64,000 nucleotides of DNA from Moorena bouillonii PNG (GTDB lineage: Bacteria > Cyanobacteriota > Cyanobacteriia > Cyanobacteriales > Coleofasciculaceae). Positions 17,206-25,637 of this stretch are shown here, piece by piece (positions within the stretch are counted from its first letter, which is position 1; each line of letters starts with the position of its first letter). The position numbers were made by a program, and so were the translations under genes. Where the stretch lies: assembly GCF_001942495.1 (NCBI RefSeq), contig NZ_MKZS01000001.1, positions 4,597,345-4,661,344 of the forward strand, written 5' to 3'. The notes under the pieces were generated by a model, which did not search any database, was not told where the DNA came from, and worked only from the letters and a program-made list of their open reading frames with translations.

Positions 17206-17385
17206 TTGGCAGTGACCAAGGGCAAGGTTAGTGGTAACTCTCGTTATCTCCAAGGTTTTGAGCAGACCGCTAATTTACTCACCGTCTTCAAAATTTCTCG
17301 CTTCCAGGAAGGTTCGGTGATGGATTTCTTTGAGCGAAGGTCACGCTACGGGAGCAAACTCTTATGGCTCAATCGGGTGATTTAA
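17206..17385 (+). pseudogene. Gene remnant of unknown family
   Basis: This 60-codon open stretch has protein-like composition (SGNSRYLQGFEQTANLL, FKISRFQEGSVMDFF) but no convincing start. It contains a GAAGGTCACGCTACGGG insert of the dispersed-repeat type inside the frame, after which the sequence loses protein character. I read it as a decayed gene fragment and do not recognise the family. The rest of 16967-17620 shows no gene. Confidence 0.3.
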
Positions 17386-17625
17386 CCCAACCTCCTATCC
17401 TCATCCGGTCTCTCCACACTTGAATCCTAACGTTATTAGACAAAAATCTGGCGTAAGGGAAGCCATGCCGGAGAGGGAAGCCATGCCGGAGGCTGATCGC
17501 TTAATATACTCTCAGCTCTAGAACTGGGAAATGGCAGATGTTTTCGCAAAGTCAAATAAAAGGGATATGATAATATTTTTACCGAAGGCATGTATTGTAA
17601 CCTTACTTTTGTCGATGTTTTCCAT

Positions 17626-17794
17626 CCTCCGACTTTAGTCGAAGGTTTTGGATTACTTTTTCAATTACCTCCGACTCAAGTCGGAGGCTTATTATTGTAT
17701 CGGATATCCTCAAGAGATTTGATACAATAATAAGCGGCTTTCGCCAGTGGAGGACATTCAGTCCGAAAATCAACCCATCGACTTCAGTCGATGG
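17626..17794. repeat. Cluster of four related palindromes
   Basis: Three short hairpins share a CGACTNNAGTCG core: 17626-17645, 17668-17687 (perfect arms CCTCCGACT/AGTCGGAGG) and 17775-17794 (CCATCGACT/AGTCGATGG). Between them a 14-bp perfect inverted repeat, CTTATTATTGTATC (17688-17701) and GATACAATAATAAG (17721-17734), encloses 19 bases. The group ends 34 bases before the dioxygenase start. It could be an IS200/IS605-type remnant or a leader structure. Confidence 0.65.
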
Positions 17795-17828
17795 AGTCGT
17801 TGAGTTAATTTAAATCGGAGTTTGAGAT

Positions 17829-18650
17829 ATGTACCTACAAGAAGAGCAACAAAAAACTTACCAAGAAAATGGTTTTTTACTGTTAGATAATCTTTTTGAT
17901 AAAGCTCAGATTAAAGCGATAACAGCTAAATTATCAACTGTTTCTTGGAAAAATACACCAGGAACAGTTTTAGAAGAAGATCAAGCGACAGTAAGAGGAA
18001 TCCACGAGGATCCAACTGAAAATGGCTTCTTGGATAAGATATCAAAAAACGCTCTAATTGTTGAGCCAGCCATGCAACTTCTTGGCAGCCAAGTCTACAT
18101 ACATCAATTAAAAATTAACTTCAAAGCTGCCTTTAGTGGTGATCTATGGCCGTGGCATCAAGATTATATCTTTTGGCAAAAAGAAGATGGAATGCCAACA
18201 CCACGAGCGGTAAATGTTGTTATTTTTCTAGAAGAAGTAAACGAATTCAATGGACCGCTTTGTCTTATTCCTGGTTCCCATCAAGAAGGAGTAATTAGCT
18301 CTCTCAACCAAATTGAGCAAGATTATGCTGCTTCAGAAGACTCCAAATGGATATCGAGTTTTCAGTCCAACCTTAAATACACTACCCCAGAACAAACCAT
18401 TATAAAGCTAGTAGAAAAATATGGAATAGAAGCGCCCAAAGGTAAACCGGGAACTGTGTTATTTTTTCATCCTAATTGCGTTCATGGCTCAGCTAATAAT
18501 ATTTCTCCATTTTCGAGAAAAATTGCAATTATAACCTATAATAGTATTGACAATATTCCGATTGCCGTAGACAATCCGCGTCCTGACTTCTTAGTTGGTC
18601 GAGACTATAGAGCAATCAAACCTTTACCAGACCAAGCCTTAATCCTATAA
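17829..18650 (+). CDS. Phytanoyl-CoA dioxygenase family Fe(II)/2-oxoglutarate oxygenase
   Basis: The 273-residue non-haem iron oxygenase has its metal triad visible: H110 and D112 in PWHQD and the distal His in CVHGSANN (H219). R230 (SPFSR) is suitable for binding the 2-oxoglutarate carboxylate. The core pattern (QLKINFK, NGPLCLIPGSH) is close to small-molecule hydroxylases such as ectoine-hydroxylase relatives rather than to phytanoyl-CoA enzymes proper. It probably hydroxylates a small metabolite or a natural product. It is followed on the same strand by a sulfotransferase and an O-methyltransferase with gaps under 110 bases, which suggests a tailoring operon. Start ATG 17829. Confidence 0.88.
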   Translation: MYLQEEQQKTYQENGFLLLDNLFDKAQIKAITAKLSTVSWKNTPGTVLEEDQATVRGIHEDPTENGFLDKISKNALIVEPAMQLLGSQVYIHQLKINFKAAFSGDLWPWHQDYIFWQKEDGMPTPRAVNVVIFLEEVNEFNGPLCLIPGSHQEGVISSLNQIEQDYAASEDSKWISSFQSNLKYTTPEQTIIKLVEKYGIEAPKGKPGTVLFFHPNCVHGSANNISPFSRKIAIITYNSIDNIPIAVDNPRPDFLVGRDYRAIKPLPDQALIL

Positions 18651-18745
18651 ACCATTGAAACAAAGAGTGGGAGCAGAACAAATTAGATTGTTTGAGCAGC
18701 GTTAATCTAATGCCTAATTTTGGAGTTGAGAAAGGAATAAACAGG

Positions 18746-19480
18746 ATGACAACAAATAAACACATTGCCCTATGGACTTGCCCGAGAAGTCGTTCAACAC
18801 TGATGACGAGAGCTTTTGAACAGTTAGATGGTTGTCTAATTTTTGATGAACCATTTTATGCTCCGTACCTGTTGAAACATGGTTTCAATCATCCTCATCG
18901 TCAAGAAATTATTGAATCCACTGAAAGCAACTATGAGAAGGTAATTCAACAAATTACTGGAAGTTTACCCAATAGTGCATCTTTTTCATTCCAAAAACAC
19001 ATTGCAAAACATGCTCTCCCGGAATTTTCCAGAGACTGGCTTAAATCTCTTCATAACGTTTTTTTGATTAGAGACCCTAAAGAGATCGTTTTATCTTGGT
19101 ACAAAGTTTTGGGGAACGTAACGTTCCATGATATCGGCATAGCAGACCTTTACACTATATTTCAAGACGTTAAAGCATTGACAGGAAACTCCCCGCTGGT
19201 TATTGACTCAACGGAGTTTGTCAGAAATCCCAAAGATATTCTGAAAAGGTTATGCGCAAACTTGGAGGTAACATTTTCTGAAAAAATGCTGAGTTGGGAA
19301 CCTGAACTAAAAGACTCAAACTTATCATTGTCATCCTTTGCCCCAAGTTGGTATTCCACAGTGAGGAATTCTAGCGGTTTTCTTCCTTATGAGGAAAAAG
19401 CGATCAATATACCTGATGACCTAATACCTATAGTGGAAGATTGTCTGCCGTTTTATGAGAAATTATATCAAGAGGTATAA
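18746..19480 (+). CDS. Sulfotransferase (PAPS-dependent type)
   Basis: The 244-residue protein has the two cofactor loops of sulfotransferases. The 5'-phosphosulfate loop is TCPRSRSTLM near the N terminus, and the 3'-phosphate-binding stretch is FLIRDPKEIVLSWY near residues 110-123. FDEPF near residue 37 fits the substrate-side segment of this group. ATG 18746 is chosen because AAAGGA precedes it by about ten bases and the first strand begins at once. TTG 18692 and ATG 18710 would add weakly supported residues. It could transfer sulfate to the hydroxyl installed by the upstream oxygenase. That order is inferred. Confidence 0.82.
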   Translation: MTTNKHIALWTCPRSRSTLMTRAFEQLDGCLIFDEPFYAPYLLKHGFNHPHRQEIIESTESNYEKVIQQITGSLPNSASFSFQKHIAKHALPEFSRDWLKSLHNVFLIRDPKEIVLSWYKVLGNVTFHDIGIADLYTIFQDVKALTGNSPLVIDSTEFVRNPKDILKRLCANLEVTFSEKMLSWEPELKDSNLSLSSFAPSWYSTVRNSSGFLPYEEKAINIPDDLIPIVEDCLPFYEKLYQEV

Positions 19481-19548
19481 TTTGGCCAATTTAACTAGCT
19501 CTAACACTATCTGACAATAACGTGGATGTAGATTTAGGATAAGTATAA

Positions 19549-20535
19549 ATGAAGGACACCATCGACAATATATGTTTTAGCTTCTGGAACTCTGCGGTTC
19601 TCAGAGCGGCGATAAAACTTGGAATATTTCCTTTACTGGAACAACCTATTTCTGCCCTAGAAGTCTCCGATCACCTCAAAGCTAATCCTGGTTTTGTCCA
19701 AGCTTTTCTTGAATCCTGTGCTGGATTAGGTCTGCTGGAAAAAGAAGAGGGTAATTTTAAAAACTCTCAAGTCGCTTCTAAATTTTTAATACCAAACAAG
19801 CCAGAGTATCAAGGTGATTACATAGTCCATATTACCAATTTCTGGTACACTTGGGGCAATCTAGACCAGCTCATCCGTGAAGGCAGACCAGATTTTCCCT
19901 TTGAGAATGGTTTTGTTGATGCTGCTACCTATTGGACAAGCTATATCAAAGGTCGGCATAACCTAGCTATGGCAGGACAAGGAGCAGTGCTGGCTGAATA
20001 TACTAACCTGAACAATAGGCGTAAAATGCTGGATTTAGGGGGAGGCTCTGGAAGCTACAGCATTGCTCTTTGTAATGCTAATCCTAATTTAACAGCTGTA
20101 GTTGTCGATCTCAAAGAACCTTTAGAAATCGCCCTCAGCCTCTTGAAGCAATACAATCTCCAAGAGCGAATTACCCTATGTCCGGCGGATTTTCATACCA
20201 CTGAGTTTGATCAGGACTATGATGTTGTTCTGCTTTCTGCAGTCTTGCGTCATATATCTCCGGAGCAATGTCTGAGGCTATTGTCCAAAGCTTACGATGC
20301 TCTATTGCCAGGTGGATTGCTGATCGTGCAGGAGTTTATAAATCCAGAAGATAATCCTAAGCAGTCATTGCGCAGTACAATGATGGAACTGTACTTAATG
20401 ATTGGCTTTCATTCCGAATCGGGCAATCGCTCTAAAGAAGAAATTGCCCTATGGCTCGAAAAGACAGGATTTAAAAATATTAAGGTTATTCCTTTGCCTA
20501 CACAAACAACTCTCATCCTTGGGGAAAAGCCCTAA
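19549..20535 (+). CDS. SAM-dependent O-methyltransferase (acetylserotonin-OMT-like)
   Basis: The 328-residue enzyme has an N-terminal winged-helix dimerisation domain (residues about 1-95, including LRAAIKLGIFPLL and LEKEEGNFKNS). A class I methyltransferase domain follows. SAM-binding motif I is MLDLGGGSGSY near residues 163-173, the acidic ribose-binding residue lies in VVVDLKEP, and a late PGGLLIVQEF strand follows. This layout is typical of bacterial small-molecule O-methyltransferases from natural-product clusters. It is third in the row after the dioxygenase and the sulfotransferase. No polyketide, peptide or terpene scaffold gene is in the neighbourhood. Start ATG 19549. Confidence 0.88.
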   Translation: MKDTIDNICFSFWNSAVLRAAIKLGIFPLLEQPISALEVSDHLKANPGFVQAFLESCAGLGLLEKEEGNFKNSQVASKFLIPNKPEYQGDYIVHITNFWYTWGNLDQLIREGRPDFPFENGFVDAATYWTSYIKGRHNLAMAGQGAVLAEYTNLNNRRKMLDLGGGSGSYSIALCNANPNLTAVVVDLKEPLEIALSLLKQYNLQERITLCPADFHTTEFDQDYDVVLLSAVLRHISPEQCLRLLSKAYDALLPGGLLIVQEFINPEDNPKQSLRSTMMELYLMIGFHSESGNRSKEEIALWLEKTGFKNIKVIPLPTQTTLILGEKP

Positions 20536-20633
20536 TATCAAGTCTGCTTGAATACCCATAATTAAGGAGAGGGTGGGACCCACCCCTAACCCCTCCCAGG
20601 AGGGGAATGTGGGGAGATGGGGAGATAGGGAGC

Positions 20634-20677
20634 GGTGCGACCCGTGGCGAATTTAATTCGCCTACGGAAAGCGCACC
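20634..20677. repeat. 44-bp palindromic repeat (GGTGCG...CGCACC), copy 1
   Basis: GGTGCGACCCGTGGCGAATT pairs with a complementary second half that ends GCGCACC. Other copies are at 45621-45664 and 56917-56961. It lies in a gap (20536-20820) otherwise filled by short G-rich repeats, with no gene. Confidence 0.75.
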
Positions 20678-20820
20678 GAGGGAGATTTTTATTATTAAGG
20701 GTAATTATTCTGAGATGATATAAAACTCCTATTTCTGGCAAATAAGGCTGTTTAGTAGGGATTGAAACAGGCAAGATGCCTGTTCCACGCCTGATGCCTG
20801 TTCCACCAATCAGATGCACC

Positions 20821-22482
20821 CTATGTCTTTCCCCCTCTCTCAGTCTCCCATGCTACAATCGCCTCAGTTAAACCTTCTAAAGTATATTCAACTGCTTCTA
20901 CATCTACTCTGCCTAACAACTGGCGACAGCTTTCGGATGTTTGGGGACCAATGGAAGCGATACAGACATTGTCTAAAAGGGAATGGAGAGTTTTTGAGGG
21001 TGCAGATTGTTCGCTGTCGGCATTAGAGTGGGGTAGGTTAGTTTCCGTTGAAGAGTTAAAGGCTTGCTTGAGAAGTTTGTAAAAATTCTTGACGGTTTTA
21101 GAACTAGCAAACGTAACAATATCTATTGCTCTCTGTTGCCAAGCATCTAAAATAGCAGGAGCCATGTAATCTGGACAACGAGATTCATAGGCAGCAACTT
21201 CTACCACTTGAGCACCTTTTTCGGTTAGTTCTTTTACTAACACCTCTCGCCCACCGGTTTCGACTCGGGGGAAAAGCACTTGTTTGTTAGTTAAAGACTC
21301 TGGAAAATGTTCTACCAAAGAATCAGCTACAAAGTTTGGTGGGATAAATTCCGGTTGTAAATTGTGTTGTTTCAGACTCGCAGCAGTTTTCTTACCCACC
21401 ACAGCAATCTTAATCCCGACTAAAGCACGGGCATCTTTACCATTATCCAGTAATCGTTTAAAAAAGTAATCCACCCCATTGCTAGAGGTGAGAATCAACC
21501 AATCGAAGTTAGCGAGATTAGCGATCGCATAATCTAATCCAGCCCAACTGGAAGGAGGAGTAATCACCAAGGTGGGCATTTCGATAATAGTCGCTCCTTC
21601 TTGTTCCAGGAGCTGGTTAAATTTCTGGGATTGACTAGCGGAACGGGTAACTAAGACGGTTTTTCCAGTAAGCGGCTTAGTAGTTTCAGTTGCCGGTTGA
21701 TGCTTGTCTTGACAACCTTGACTGTTCAACTCGTCTTGCAACTGGTCTTGATCAGGTAATCCCATAAATGCCCTTAACCCCACTACTTCACCAACTACAA
21801 TTACCACAGGTGAGAGGGAGATACCAAGGGTTTGGTTTACAATAGTGCTTAAAGTACCCAGCCAAACCTGTTGCTGGGGGCGTCCACCATTCCGAATCAG
21901 AGCAATCGGGGTCTGATGCGATCGCCCATAGTTTTGCAGTTGCTGGACAATTTCTGCTAGATGACGTCCTCCCATTAAAATCGCCAAGGTGTCAATTCTT
22001 GCTAGTGCTTCCCAATCTAGTTGCTCTGGCTGATGAGCAGTGACAACCGCAAAGCATTTGCTCAAAACTGAGTCTGTTAAAGGAATTCCCGCTAGTAAGG
22101 GAGCTGCTAGGGCTGAGGAAATGCCTGGTATCACCTCAAACTGACACTCAGCAGCAATCAATGCCTGAATTTCTGAGCTAGAGCGCCCGAAAATAAACGG
22201 GTCACCACTTTTTAGCCTTACCACTTGCTTGCCTTGTTGGCATTGGTCTACTAGTAGTTGGTTAATCGTAGCTTGGGGTGTAGAAGGGCGTCCACCCCGT
22301 TTCCCAACATCAAACAGTTGACAATCACAGGGCACCAGTTGCAATAAAAGGGAATCTACCAAAGCATCATAGACCAACACTTCAGCTTCAGTCAGTAGTT
22401 GTTGCCCCCTTACGGTTAAGTAGTTAACATCTCCTGGACCAGCACCTACGATGTAAATTTTTCCCTTTTTGTGATTAGTCAT
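20821..22482 (-). CDS. cobA: Fused uroporphyrinogen-III C-methyltransferase / uroporphyrinogen-III synthase
   Basis: The N-terminal half (about 1-245) is a SUMT/CobA methyltransferase: VGAGPGD in the first loop, the DALV segment, GKRGGRPS, RLKSGDPFIFGR and VIPGISSALAAP. It transfers two methyl groups to uroporphyrinogen III on the way to sirohaem and cobalamin. After a short linker, the C-terminal part (about 265-553) is HemD-like (GKTVLVTRSASQSQ, LTSSNGV, FPRVETG, VTFASSKTVKNF), which closes hydroxymethylbilane to uroporphyrinogen III. The two are often separate neighbours in cyanobacteria and are one chain here. Start at ATG 22482 (MTNHKKGK) because the 11 upstream residues to 22515 add nothing conserved. 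The C terminus ends close to repeat DNA. Confidence 0.9.
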   Translation of the reverse strand: MTNHKKGKIYIVGAGPGDVNYLTVRGQQLLTEAEVLVYDALVDSLLLQLVPCDCQLFDVGKRGGRPSTPQATINQLLVDQCQQGKQVVRLKSGDPFIFGRSSSEIQALIAAECQFEVIPGISSALAAPLLAGIPLTDSVLSKCFAVVTAHQPEQLDWEALARIDTLAILMGGRHLAEIVQQLQNYGRSHQTPIALIRNGGRPQQQVWLGTLSTIVNQTLGISLSPVVIVVGEVVGLRAFMGLPDQDQLQDELNSQGCQDKHQPATETTKPLTGKTVLVTRSASQSQKFNQLLEQEGATIIEMPTLVITPPSSWAGLDYAIANLANFDWLILTSSNGVDYFFKRLLDNGKDARALVGIKIAVVGKKTAASLKQHNLQPEFIPPNFVADSLVEHFPESLTNKQVLFPRVETGGREVLVKELTEKGAQVVEVAAYESRCPDYMAPAILDAWQQRAIDIVTFASSKTVKNFYKLLKQAFNSSTETNLPHSNADSEQSAPSKTLHSLLDNVCIASIGPQTSESCRQLLGRVDVEAVEYTLEGLTEAIVAWETERGGKT

Positions 22483-22539
22483 TATATAGCGGTTTGCAAT
22501 TGCTGTTAGGTACAAAGTTCTGGGTTTTTAGGGAGCAGG

Positions 22540-22640
22540 GAGCAGGGAGCAGGAACCCACCCCTAACCCCTCCCAGGAGGGGAATAGAGAAGGAACCCAC
22601 CCCTAACCCCTCCCAGGAGGGGAATAGAGAAGATAGAATA
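22540..22640 (+). repeat. Duplicated CCTCCCAGGAGGGG repeat
   Basis: Two copies of a block around CCTCCCAGGAGGGGAATAGAG follow a GGGAGCA minisatellite. Related blocks occur near 20580 and 39480. The gap 22483-22701 shows no gene. Confidence 0.7.
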
Positions 22641-22701
22641 GCGATGCGCTGCTATCTCTCTATCTCCCTATTTCCCCATCTGCCCACCCTTGCAACACTC
22701 C

Positions 22702-22893
22702 CTATTCCTCTGGCTCCATCGGCAGACTTATATCTAAAATAATTAGAAACTTAGCATCAGGCAGCAGCTGTTTCAGGGTCTGGGAATAACCTTTGGCATC
22801 AGAACAGTTGCGGAACCGAGCGAAAACGACTGGTGGCATCGGTGGTAATAGCCGAATCAGGACCCATGGGTATAGGCTTAGACGATGCGACAT
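22702..22893 (-). CDS. Small conserved-looking protein of unknown function
   Basis: The 63-residue product begins MSHRLSLYPWVLIRLLPPMP, then has a VVFARFRNCSDAKGY segment and an acidic tail. I recall similar short cyanobacterial proteins but cannot name a function. The coding call rests on a strong ribosome-binding site: the minus strand reads AAAGGAG about 12 bases before the ATG at 22893. Two stem-loops sit further upstream, so translation or transcription of this gene may be controlled by its leader. Confidence 0.6.
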   Translation of the reverse strand: MSHRLSLYPWVLIRLLPPMPPVVFARFRNCSDAKGYSQTLKQLLPDAKFLIILDISLPMEPEE

Positions 22894-22929
22894 AATATGA
22901 AGTTATCTCCTTTACTTTAAGGGGTAGCC

Positions 22930-22994
22930 AGAGCCAGCCTGTGGCCTAGGAAAACTCTTAGGCTGGCTCTTCCCGTGGATTTTTTTGTCCACGG
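22930..22994. promoter_or_regulatory. Pair of hairpins in the leader of the small gene
   Basis: AGAGCCAGCC (22930-22939) pairs with GGCTGGCTCT (22961-22970). Immediately beyond, CCGTGGA (22973-22979) pairs with TCCACGG (22988-22994), with seven T as loop and TTTTATTTTAG after it. Read on the plus strand the second is terminator-like. Read on the minus strand both lie in the 5' leader of the 22702-22893 gene. The rest of the gap up to 23280 holds only minisatellites and AT-rich DNA. Confidence 0.55.
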
Positions 22995-23280
22995 TTTTAT
23001 TTTAGCACAAAAATTTTAATATTATAGCATATTTTGAGAAATTTTGTAAAAAATTATTGAGAGAGTCGGTAGAAGTACAGTCTTATAGCGCTACGCGCAA
23101 TGGCATTGGCAAGAGGCAAGAGGCAAAAGTTTACGTGCATTAGCGTTTGAGCTTGTATCAATGTCAAACACGAAGAATGCGTAGTGCTATACCGAAAATA
23201 TTCAAGTCCCGATAAGACCTATTAACAGAAATAAGATGACTTTTCTTTATCTTTTATAACTGATATAAAATCAAAGATCA

Positions 23281-23937
23281 TCACCTGGACTCCTTAGGGA
23301 AGTTGAATAACCATACAAGTATACGACCTTGGATAAAGCTGGCGATGGGAATAATTAAAATTATGAGTTTTACTGCCATCTCTTGAGTTATATTGTAGTG
23401 GTAGCCTCTTGGATCATTGTAGTTCCTAAAATCGTTCATAAAATCATGAACACCAATCTCAATTATCCAACTAGAGAATGCAGTCCAAACTAAGCTGTTA
23501 AGAACAATCCACCAAATTCCCCGAGTTGTATGCTTAGAAAGAGCTACCGATTGGAAGAAAGATATCACTACGCAACCAATTAGGGTCGCAAAAATAGATG
23601 CTGTCCAGGTCATGGGTAATCGGATACTTGGATCCTTTACCCATGTAAATTGAGCTGTTATATACGTTATATACGAAAAATAGGAAACATGAATGGTTGG
23701 TATGGCACCGTAGACCCCTGACACAGTCACCACAACCCATTCCCAAGCGTCGGAAATGTAACGTCGCAGAACAACCCATTGTGCGATCGCTGGCCAAAAC
23801 GGTATAAGCATGAACAAATACAGAGAAAAATTATTTTCAGTTAGCGATAACCATGACGCAATAGTAATTATCATACCCGTAGTTGTTGCTATCGTCCACT
23901 CGATTAGAAATCTCAGACTAAGTGATCGTTTTAGCAT
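23281..23937 (-). CDS. Polytopic membrane protein of unknown function
   Basis: The 218-residue protein has about five or six hydrophobic segments (near 12-30, 36-55, 62-80, 107-128, 140-158 and 185-208). A short polar loop rich in Asn, Asp and Tyr lies near 165-180 (MNDFRNYNDPRGYHYN). I do not recognise the family and no motif suggests catalysis or transport specificity. It stands alone between repeat-rich gaps. Start ATG at 23937 with no obvious ribosome-binding site. Confidence 0.6.
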   Translation of the reverse strand: MLKRSLSLRFLIEWTIATTTGMIITIASWLSLTENNFSLYLFMLIPFWPAIAQWVVLRRYISDAWEWVVVTVSGVYGAIPTIHVSYFSYITYITAQFTWVKDPSIRLPMTWTASIFATLIGCVVISFFQSVALSKHTTRGIWWIVLNSLVWTAFSSWIIEIGVHDFMNDFRNYNDPRGYHYNITQEMAVKLIILIIPIASFIQGRILVWLFNFPKESR

Positions 23938-24161
23938 TGGATTCTAAATTCTCTGTTCCTAACTTTAGGGTGATGTCTTTGGCAAATTTAAAATCAGGCT
24001 GATTTCCCAAATCGATATAATCATCCTACGATCGCGGTTCACAAATATCTAAGGAACAGGAATTTTTAACAAGGAATTTCTCCCCATCACAAAACTCCTT
24101 CTAGGAATGTGCTGATCAAGAAGGGTTATTGTTGTGGCTTCATCGTAATCATTGATTTGTA

Positions 24162-24240
24162 ATCCATACTTGACATAGCAAATCCCATTCAGGACTTCCG
24201 AGCCGGTTATGATTTAAAGAGTATTACTTACATCGGTCAA
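24162..24240. repeat. Dispersed repeat (CATTCAGGACTTCCGA family), copy 1
   Basis: It contains ATCCATACTTGACATAGC, CATTCAGGACTTCCGA and ATTACTTACATCGGTCAA in the same order as copies at 25583-25637 and 34318-34397. A partial copy without the tail is near 36594-36632. Confidence 0.65.
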
Positions 24241-24263
24241 GCTCTGTTTATCGACGTAATAAA

Positions 24264-24296
24264 GTGACCGCTGGCATTTGACATCACAGCGGTCAC
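24264..24296 (-). terminator. Terminator of the ricin-like gene
   Basis: Perfect 10-bp arms GTGACCGCTG (24264-24273) and CAGCGGTCAC (24287-24296) are followed on the minus strand by TTTATTA. It lies about 75 bases past the stop of the 24371-24910 gene, in the right orientation. Confidence 0.6.
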
Positions 24297-24370
24297 CATT
24301 GTTGTCAACGGCTCTACCCGACAATTAAACAACCCTGCCCGAAAGGGTAATTTCCAGTTCAAACAGTTAA

Positions 24371-24910
24371 TTAAAAATTAGGTATTTGCCAAAATTGCCC
24401 TGAATAATTACCACAATTAGCCATAATCGGTTTATTGTCTTGGGAATCATTAATGATATCTAAACATTTATCACTGCCCGTAAACATGGTTTTGAGGCGA
24501 TAATATCCAGACTTGTTTGTTGCTTCTATTTGCCAAAATTGTCCTGAATAATTACCACAGTTAGCCATAATCGGTTTATTGTCGTTAGAATCATTAATGA
24601 TATCTAAACATTTATCACTGCCCGTAAATAGGGTTTTGAGGCGATAATATCCAGACTTGTTTGTTGCTACTATTTGCCAATATTGTCCTGAATAATTACC
24701 ACAGTCAGCCATAATCGGTTTATTGTCGTTAGCATCATTAATGATATCTAAACATTTATCACTGCCCGTAAACATGGTTTTGAGGCGATAATTTGTTTGT
24801 CCTTGGGCAACGTTAGTAGTACTGGCAAAAGCAAGCACAGAAGACGCAACAGCTATACCAAAAGTGAAAATTATCTTTATATTTTTGTTAGACATGGTGG
24901 TATGAGACAT
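24371..24910 (-). CDS. Secreted ricin-type (beta-trefoil-like) repeat protein
   Basis: The 179-residue product has an N-terminal signal peptide (basic NKNIK, hydrophobic core IIFTFGIAVASSVLAFA, probable cleavage after a small residue near 32-36). Three near-identical repeats of about 46 residues follow. Each runs RLKTMFTGSDKCLDIIND, then NKPIM and NYSGQYWQI. The CLDI...QxWQI pattern and the threefold number match a ricin B-type beta-trefoil, so it probably binds carbohydrate outside the cell. DNA-level repeat identity is high. Translation may start at ATG 24910 or at ATG 24895, and neither has a clear ribosome-binding site. Confidence 0.8.
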   Translation of the reverse strand: MSHTTMSNKNIKIIFTFGIAVASSVLAFASTTNVAQGQTNYRLKTMFTGSDKCLDIINDANDNKPIMADCGNYSGQYWQIVATNKSGYYRLKTLFTGSDKCLDIINDSNDNKPIMANCGNYSGQFWQIEATNKSGYYRLKTMFTGSDKCLDIINDSQDNKPIMANCGNYSGQFWQIPNF

Positions 24911-25236
24911 TTTTTTAGTTTTAGAGAAAAATTGATCAAGAATTGTGCCACAAACTCAACTTACCTGAGTTCGATATACAGCGTTTCTAGGACTCATGAG
25001 GTATACAGGATTGTTTCACTCTTGCCTAATCCCTGCTCCGTTCGCGTAGCGTGGCCTACGGCCTCAGTCCCTGCTCCCAGAGTATTGATGTTTCTTTCCT
25101 TTTGCTTTGAACTCTAAGATAATCATCAGTTTCGATCTGAACTCTCCTATACCTTTTACTACAACGCCATTAGTAAGATTCCCGATTCTCTAGAAATATT
25201 TTTATCACAGCGGGTCAAGCCGCTATGAGTCTTGAT

Positions 25237-25257
25237 CCCCGGTTTGAAAAGACGGGG
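25237..25257. repeat. CCCCG/CGGGG hairpin, IS200/IS605-type remnant
   Basis: CCCCG and CGGGG arms resemble the hairpins at 393-413 and 40870-40891. The surrounding gap (24911-25430) also holds a partial TATAGC-family end near 24980 and GGGAATA/GGTAATA minisatellites (25310-25385). No gene is seen. Confidence 0.4.
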
Positions 25258-25430
25258 CTTTAGACTTAAAGGTTCCCTCGTAAATCGGCTATTAAGCACT
25301 TTCCTTGAGCAGGTAATAGGGAATAGGTAATAGGGAATAGGTAATAGGTAATAGGGAATAGGGAATAGGGAATAGGGAATAGGGAAAAAATAATGTGTAG
25401 CTGATAGTTATGCAAACCGCCGTAGCTATA

Positions 25431-25539
25431 TATAGCAATTCTCTATGCCATGAGGTACAAAAAGATCCCCCTAAATCCCCCTTATCAAGGGGGACTTTGA
25501 GGTTGAGAAGCGTACCTCATAAATCCTATAAACGCTATA
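25431..25539. mobile_element. Small inverted-repeat element, TATAGC family
   Basis: It begins TATAGCAATTCTCTATGCCA with GAGGTAC and ends GTACCTCATAAATCC...AACGCTATA. The core is GATCCCCCTAAATCCCCCTT. The ends are well preserved. Confidence 0.75.
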
Positions 25540-25582
25540 GTACCTGAATGCGTTCGCGCCCCGCGTGGCCTACGGCCAATCG

Positions 25583-25637
25583 CATTCAGGACTTCCGAGC
25601 ACGTTATGATTCAAGGAGTATTACTTACATCGGGCAA
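25583..25637. repeat. Dispersed repeat (CATTCAGGACTTCCGA family), copy 2
   Basis: This copy overlaps the last codons of the HIRAN gene. The minus-strand reading gives the final Cys-Pro-Met and the TAA stop, so the gene's 3' end was reset by the repeat. Confidence 0.65.
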
